A stretch of DNA of 64,000 nt from assembly GCA_030248135.1 (NCBI GenBank), contig JASANC010001441.1, positions 1-64,000 on the forward strand, in the 5' to 3' direction. Positions 59,901-64,000 of this stretch are shown here, in pieces. A program made the translations under genes and the position numbers. How positions within the stretch are numbered: position 1 is the first letter of the stretch; each line of letters opens with the position of its first letter. Under the pieces are notes generated by a model. That model was not told the DNA's origin, searched no databases, and saw only the letters and a list, made by a program, of their open reading frames with translations. This DNA is from Theristus sp. LFF4_11 (taxonomy: Eukaryota > Nematoda > Chromadorea > Monhysterida > Xyalidae).

Positions 59901-62900
59901 CTAACCCTAAACCCACCACACCAGTAAGCTGAACGTTGGAGGCAGAGGATATCCGAATTAACAAAAGCCGAACAAAAATTAATTCTTTTTCAACCAACCC
60001 CTGCTTTCAAGTTGTTGTGTTTACCATCGGGGCGTCTCAGTTGAATTGAAATGACCCCCCTCCCAACCAACAAAAAAACCCTTTTCAAACACCAACCACG
60101 CATCGACGTGATATTGTGCGCCTGTATCGGTTTCGGGTTGCGTCGCCAGTTCATGTTGATGCGTTGGTGTCGAATGAACAGCGCTTTCCACGGTGACCGC
60201 TGATAGCACGGACTCGATTGGTATTGGCACTGCAACAGAAGGAGAAGCAAAAAACACTCAATCGACCAATCTCCATGTGGCTTGCTAAAGTGCTCGTCTG
60301 AAGACAGTGCACTTTGTTATTATAACTACGGTTGGCATGGGAAATAAAACCGTTTTTTTTTCAAAAAAACCGGTTTTCTTTTCGGTTTTTTCCGAGTTAT
60401 AGAAACTTGGTGTTGTGCAAAATAGGGAATAAAACGGTTTTAAAGCGAAAATAAAACCGGGTTTCCCGAAAAAATAAAAAAAAACGGTTTTTTTTACCAT
60501 CTCCAGTTTATAACCAATCACAGTTACAAACAATCACCACACGCACACGCATGATATCGCGTGCGTGTGCGTGCCCGGTGTGCTTGTCTCTGACATTTTA
60601 CTGTCAGCTCGATGTACTGTGGGCAACATGACCGCAATCCCGCAATCTGAATGGAGTATTTTGTTGCGTTCTCGGATTGAGCAACAACGAAGAAGAAGAA
60701 GAAGAACAAAAAACACGAAACGCCACCGCTGCACATCCGTTCTCAATCGGTTTGAAAGATCGCGAAACGCGTTGAAAAAAAGAAACAGTAGCAACTCCGA
60801 TAACCATTCGAGCAGCGTCGAGAAGACGCGATCCGCGACAACAACAACAAGCGCAGCCGAAAAAAAAAACAAAAAAAAACAAAAAAAAACAACAAAAAAA
60901 AACAACAAAAAAAAACAACAAAAAAACAACAACCGACCGCCGCGGGCACGTCCGGTAGCGCGCGCGCGCCGTAGCCGTTCTGGCGGCAGTGCTCCCGCCA
61001 CAGCAGGTGGTCCTCGGTCAGCGTACGCCACACGCGAGACACCAACGAGCAGCGTTGTAGGTCGCCAGCTGGCAGCAGACTGAGCACGTGCAGCGACAGC
61101 TGGCAACAATCGCTACGACATTACTACCCGACAAACAAAAAAAAACGTGTCGCAGAAACCATACCCTAATTGTGTTTCGTATTTTTTTTAAAATTATTTT
61201 TAATAGCTGATGCATTCGGTGCAGGAAGACTCCACGCCTCCCCAGCGATCGGTTGCACGGAATGCATGCACCACCCTATGTAAGTGTGTGTGCGTGCAAC
61301 CAACCAATCAGGTTACAAATGTTACAAAGGTATATATAAGTTACAAATGGACTGCACGGAATGGCCGAGTAAACAGGGCAGCTTTTTGTCAGGGTGCAAG
61401 GAGCGCGCGAATTTAGAGTGAAAGAAAAAAGACGTTCATAAACCCAGGTTAGTGTCAAATTTGACGTGTTTTTTTAAATTGATTGATTCTTCGTGAGTTT
61501 TCTGTTCATTCGTTCCTCGCCCTTGCACCTACGATTGGGGATTATCTTGACGTTCTTGAAAATAACAACTCCTAGTCTACGACTGATCCCGCCTTGCTGG
61601 AGAATACTACAAGGACTGCCTCGTTTATTCGGCAATACCGTACAGCGACTCACCAATGATCATGGAGTTTTCGTTGTCAATTCCAACGTGCCTCAAAACG
61701 ACCCAAGCGTAAATTCGCTTGAAAAGATTGCATTTTTTTAAAAAAAAACGACTCCAAAATTTAGCGTGCCTCTTTCGGTAGAGTGGAAATGAAGTCCTTC
61801 TTGAAAAACGGCTCAATCGTGTAGCTCAGGTGACGCACATGCGAGAGACTGCAGTTCGCGACCAGAGCGGTCAGCGCCTCCGTCTTCTCGGCGTGGCTCA
61901 TCGACTGGAAATGGAGCTTTTTTTGTTGTTTTTTTCTGAAGCACATACCGCCCCCTCCCCACCCTCCTTCCACTCTGAAGAAGCCCGGGGCTGCTGAAAA
62001 AAACTTGGCAAAGACTGACTGCTTTTGGTGGCGCTCACTGATTGGTCCAAACCAGCTCGGCCACGTGGCAGCTCGCCGAAACGCGGCCCAATAATGAACT
62101 CAGCAAAAAAAATGATCGTCTCCAAAGCAAAAAAAAACACCACGCAACGTTTTTTTTTGTCGCGAACACACAACAAAGCAACAACAACCGAAAATATGCG
62201 AACCTGAAAACTTTCGATCCATGACGCGACTTGTTCCGGTTCGCCGGGGTCGGGCGCCGCCGTCGACGCGGGGCTGGAGGACGGGCCCGGCTGTGAGTCG
62301 CTGAGAGGGCAAACAAAATAAAACAACGAACCAGATCACAGTGATTCTTGGGTGGCGGTTTTCGAACAGCGCATGCAGCGCAATAATGCGACAGACCCGG
62401 AATGAAACCATGAAACACCAGTTTCGTTTTTTTTTCGCTCAAACTGATTCACCAGTGTCTGGCCCTTCAAGCTGTGATGTGAGGGAAACTGTAACGTGTT
62501 TGTCTCACGAATTCATTCTGGCGCTTCGTGGTGTGGGTGGCACTACTGGACTGGGCGATATATGCAGTTTGACTAAACTGGCACTTCCGCAATTTTGTTG
62601 GCACGTCTGTTTGTTTGGCTCCCGTCTAGAGATGTAAGGGTCAAAAAAAATTTTTTTTTAAATTTTTTTTTAAAGTAAAAAAAATGAGCATTTTTTTTAT
62701 TTTTTTTATTAAAAATTTTTGAAATTTTTTCTTTAATGTGCCCTGAAAATGCCGTTTTTGGCATAATTTTTCGAAAGTTCAACAAAAATTTTCTTTGACT
62801 TTACCTTGTCACTTAGTCTTCAACGCTGCAAGTGGTATTCTGGATTGATTTATCGACTGTTTTCAGCCTTGGTGAGTGATGATCGACTCGCGCATTGAAG

Positions 62901-63805
62901 TACTTGAGCGTCGCAAAGGCTAGTTCAACAAATTCCGATGTCGCTAAGGTGAGATAGAAGCAGAGAACTCACATTTACGCATCGTTTTTCAGGATCTCGA
63001 AAGGTGGAAATTGCACTGTCTGCCACTGCAAGCGTAACTTCGTTGGTTGCTCGTTGCTGTTTCGCCTCGTGTCGTCAGCATGATCACACCGGTTTGTTGT
63101 GGAACTTGTTTCCATGTTATTTGAGGTGAATTGAGAGGCAAAACACGAGACGTGATGTCGTCGGTGGGAAAATGGGGTCGCCGAAACCAAGTCTGAAATT
63201 TTCACCCTCCTCCCATGTGAGTGGGGGTCATATGGTAAGTCGGTGGCTCCTCAGATGGTGATATTCGGACTCCCTGAAAAATTCTGAACAACTTTCATTT
63301 TTAAAGAAAAAAAATAGAAAATTTTTTTTTCTTGACATCTCTACTCCCGTCCGAATAGATGAGTGGCAACACAGGCCGGCTGAGTGGCTGAGTGGATAGC
63401 ACTTGCGACTTCCAAGCGGAAGGCCCGGGTTCGAATCCGCTCGTGACCACTCGGCTGCCCCCCGGGTTGCGTGGGGCTTAATGGTTCGGCAGCATAAATG
63501 TCGGCTTTCTTAATTCACAAGATTGCTGTTCCGGTGGCGAGGAACTTGATGACATCGCGCGCGACACTGCCTTTCCCCAAGGGCGTTGGGTAAGGATAAA
63601 AAGGGGGCAACAAACAACAACAACAACAACAGTGGCCACTCAGTTGAAGAAATGTCGAATAAGTTGACTGTCCGTCAAACAAAAATCTTGAGCTTCACCT
63701 TCGTTTGACTGATGAAAACCAGCGAGCAAAAACATCCACTCACCTCAACGCCAACTTTTTCAGCAACGCGTGCTGCGGCTCGTCGGAATCGGACTTTCGT
63801 TTCGA
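53998..63805 (-). CDS. FBXW7: F-box/WD-repeat protein 7 (SEL-10), 5' end outside window
   Basis: Twelve exons read right to left: 63805-63744, 62300-62204, 61904-61770, 61099-60938, 60229-60100, 58710-58607, 58194-58007, 57439-57344, 56665-56536, 55857-55743, 55314-55108, 54161-53998; 529 codons in this window. The protein is the substrate receptor of an SCF ubiquitin ligase that degrades Notch, cyclin E and Myc-type targets. Visible are [10 protein letters not shown], the dimerisation helix ([10 protein letters not shown]), DFISTLPKE leading into the F-box ([14 protein letters not shown]), [12 protein letters not shown], and then WD repeats ending LLVLNFN before the stop. The three arginines that grip the phosphodegron in human FBXW7 are kept, in [17 protein letters not shown] and [10 protein letters not shown]. 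The exon ending PKE needs a GC donor (GAG|GCACGC at 61769); reading on gives a stop after two codons. The start codon and first exons lie beyond 64000. Confidence 0.95.
54679..55148. repeat. about 210-bp tandem duplication that includes an exon end
   Basis: The last roughly 45 bases of the penultimate FBXW7 exon, with the splice donor and about 160 bp of intron, occur three times in tandem (starting near 55103, 54892 and 54680). All three keep a GT at the donor position. The third copy has small changes (ACTGGCGAGG in place of ACGCGCGAGG). C-runs mark the unit ends, and each unit contains CACATGACGTCACCAA. Confidence 0.85.
55500..55690 (+). mobile_element. SINE S1, copy 6
   Basis: TTGTGGCCTCGGCGGTAGGC, box B GGGATCGAGCCCTGCC, and the shared body to GGGTTAGTCCTAGCTGAAAA. 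More diverged than the NOMO copies. Located in the FBXW7 intron between exons 55857-55743 and 55314-55108. Confidence 0.75.
56197..56435. mobile_element. TGACGTCA-bearing MITE, copy B
   Basis: Same orientation and almost the same sequence as 38968-39204, with TGACGTCA near both ends. Located in the FBXW7 intron just 3' of the exon 56665-56536. Confidence 0.85.
56933..57090. mobile_element. MITE family B copy, one end lost
   Basis: Begins CTTCTGCGACTAAATGCGTG and shares TCGCCTAAGTGACTCGG and TTTTGAATTGCCGCGTC with the other copies. Located in an FBXW7 intron. Confidence 0.7.
57103..57299. mobile_element. CCAATCAGC-type element with internal 31-bp tandem array
   Basis: Ends ACAGTCTATC and GATGGACTGT with subterminal ATATATGCAAC / GTTGCATATAT. 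Inside (57122-57263), the 31-bp unit made of GCTGATTGGTTGGTC and ATGAGCAGTTCTCAGT repeats about 4.5 times. The last base of the unit alternates T, C, T, C, so the array grew in 62-bp steps. Lies about 45 bp 3' of the FBXW7 exon 57439-57344 in transcription order. Confidence 0.85.
58225..58332. repeat. G-rich tandem repeat (plus strand) in FBXW7 intron
   Basis: Three imperfect copies of a 36-40-bp unit containing GGGAGGGGGCGGGATTGCGA and runs of 8-12 G. In the FBXW7 transcript the run is C-rich; on the plus strand it could form G-quadruplexes. Lies 31 bp upstream of the acceptor of the exon 58194-58007. Confidence 0.85.
58888..59909. mobile_element. hAT-like element with telomere-like ends, copy 2
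   Basis: Nearly identical to 21984-23028 and in the same orientation. Ends TAGGGTTAGGG and CCCCTAACCCTA. The flanks share only AACCC, so the duplication is unclear here. Located in the FBXW7 intron between exons 60229-60100 and 58710-58607. Confidence 0.87.
60665..60935. repeat. low-complexity A/C-rich tract
   Basis: GAAGAAGAAG followed further on by runs of A interrupted by single C or AAC. In the FBXW7 transcript this is a T-rich stretch directly after the donor of the F-box exon (60938). ORFs of 105-191 residues here are T-run artefacts. Confidence 0.75.
61354..61643. mobile_element. MITE family A copy
   Basis: Left end CACGGAATGGCCGAGTAAAC, right end TCGTTTATTCGGCAATACCG, with internal blocks CAGGGTGCAAGGAGCGCGCG and CTGATCCCGCCTTG. 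Located in the FBXW7 intron that begins with the GC donor. Confidence 0.78.
62627..63343. mobile_element. hAT-like element with 8-bp duplication
   Basis: Ends TAGAGATGT and ACATCTCTA, flanked by the exact 8-bp direct repeat CTCCCGTC (62619-62626 and 63344-63351). Poly(A)/poly(T) tracts lie inside both ends. No transposase; a 76-codon minus-strand ORF at 63205-62975 is not recognised. Located in FBXW7 intron sequence (62301-63743). Confidence 0.85.
63374..63630 (+). mobile_element. tRNA-derived SINE family S2
   Basis: Good box A (TGGCTGAGTGG) and perfect box B (GGTTCGAATCC) 34 bp apart, with an anticodon-loop-like CTTCCAA between them. A non-tRNA body and an (AAC)n tail at 63608-63630 follow. 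The tRNA-like part lacks a clean acceptor stem and continues into the body, so it is a SINE, not a tRNA gene. Confidence 0.75.
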
Positions 63806-64000
63806 CTGAAAAAAAAGATTTTTTTTTGTTTAGTTCTTCATCTTTCGCCGCCGCCGCATGCACCCAGCGCATATTTAATGTTTCGTGCAACAAAAAGACT
63901 GACTGATTAATTCCAATTATTAGGAATGATGGTACTTCTTGATAGTTCGTCTGTATCCTCAATTGAGGCCACACAAATTTCCATCACGATCACCACATCA

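Noticed and set aside
60534..61109. 191-codon minus-strand ORF rich in Phe/Leu
   Set aside because: The Phe/Leu runs come from the T-rich tract after the F-box donor, and its frame differs from the F-box frame.
63374..63447. tRNA gene with anticodon-like TCC
   Set aside because: Boxes A and B are good, but there is no convincing acceptor stem and the sequence runs into a SINE body with an (AAC)n tail.

Overview
The window is eukaryotic, metazoan DNA with intron-rich genes set in AT-rich sequence full of small transposable elements. A nematode is the best guess. The gene set is ordinary animal (T-synthase, NOMO, FBXW7/SEL-10, mitochondrial ribosome genes). There is a small secreted PRFamide neuropeptide precursor of the FMRFamide-like type, and a dispersed GTCTCGACACGA / TACGGTA motif that I associate from memory with Caenorhabditis-type repeats. 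The species is not determined. No prokaryotic, viral or CRISPR features were seen.

Six genes can be built exon by exon with consistent splice phases. (1) C1GALT1 (+, 5553-12849, 7 exons, 426 aa), core 1 beta1,3-galactosyltransferase. (2) MRM2 (-, 20114-17351, 5 exons, 259 aa), mitochondrial 2'-O-ribose rRNA methyltransferase. (3) MRPL57/mL63 (-, 21893-20750, 3 exons, 151 aa), a mitochondrial large-subunit ribosomal protein directly upstream of MRM2 on the same strand. (4) NOMO (+, 23411-39462, 26 exons, 1246 aa), an ER membrane translocon-associated protein. (5) A neuropeptide precursor (-, 48972-47715, 3 exons, 94 aa) whose exons are too short for ordinary ORF calling; it has a signal peptide, four ...PRFG repeats and a poly(A) signal. 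(6) FBXW7/sel-10 (-, 63805-53998, 12 exons visible, 529 aa; the 5' end lies beyond the window), the substrate receptor of an SCF ubiquitin ligase.

Layout: 1-5.5 kb upstream sequence with a foldback element; 5.5-12.8 kb C1GALT1; 14.7-17.1 kb a near-perfect 2.4-kb palindrome; 17.3-21.9 kb the two mitochondrial-ribosome genes; 22-23 kb a hAT-like element; 23.4-39.5 kb NOMO; 39.6-40 kb another foldback element; 40-47.7 kb no gene recognised; 47.7-49 kb the neuropeptide gene; 49-54 kb no gene recognised; 54-64 kb FBXW7.

The repeat landscape is the most unusual part. Three foldback elements share one design: inverted terminal arrays of 15-bp GC-rich units with different sequences but a related core. 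Two of them have exact 9-bp target duplications, and one sits inside another transposon whose empty site is present elsewhere in the window. Several hAT-like elements carry 8-bp duplications; one family has telomere-like TAGGGTTAGGGG ends. Other families are Harbinger-like elements (TTA duplications), elements with TGACGTCA at both ends, CCAATCAGC-rich elements, and two tRNA-derived SINEs with (AAC)n tails.
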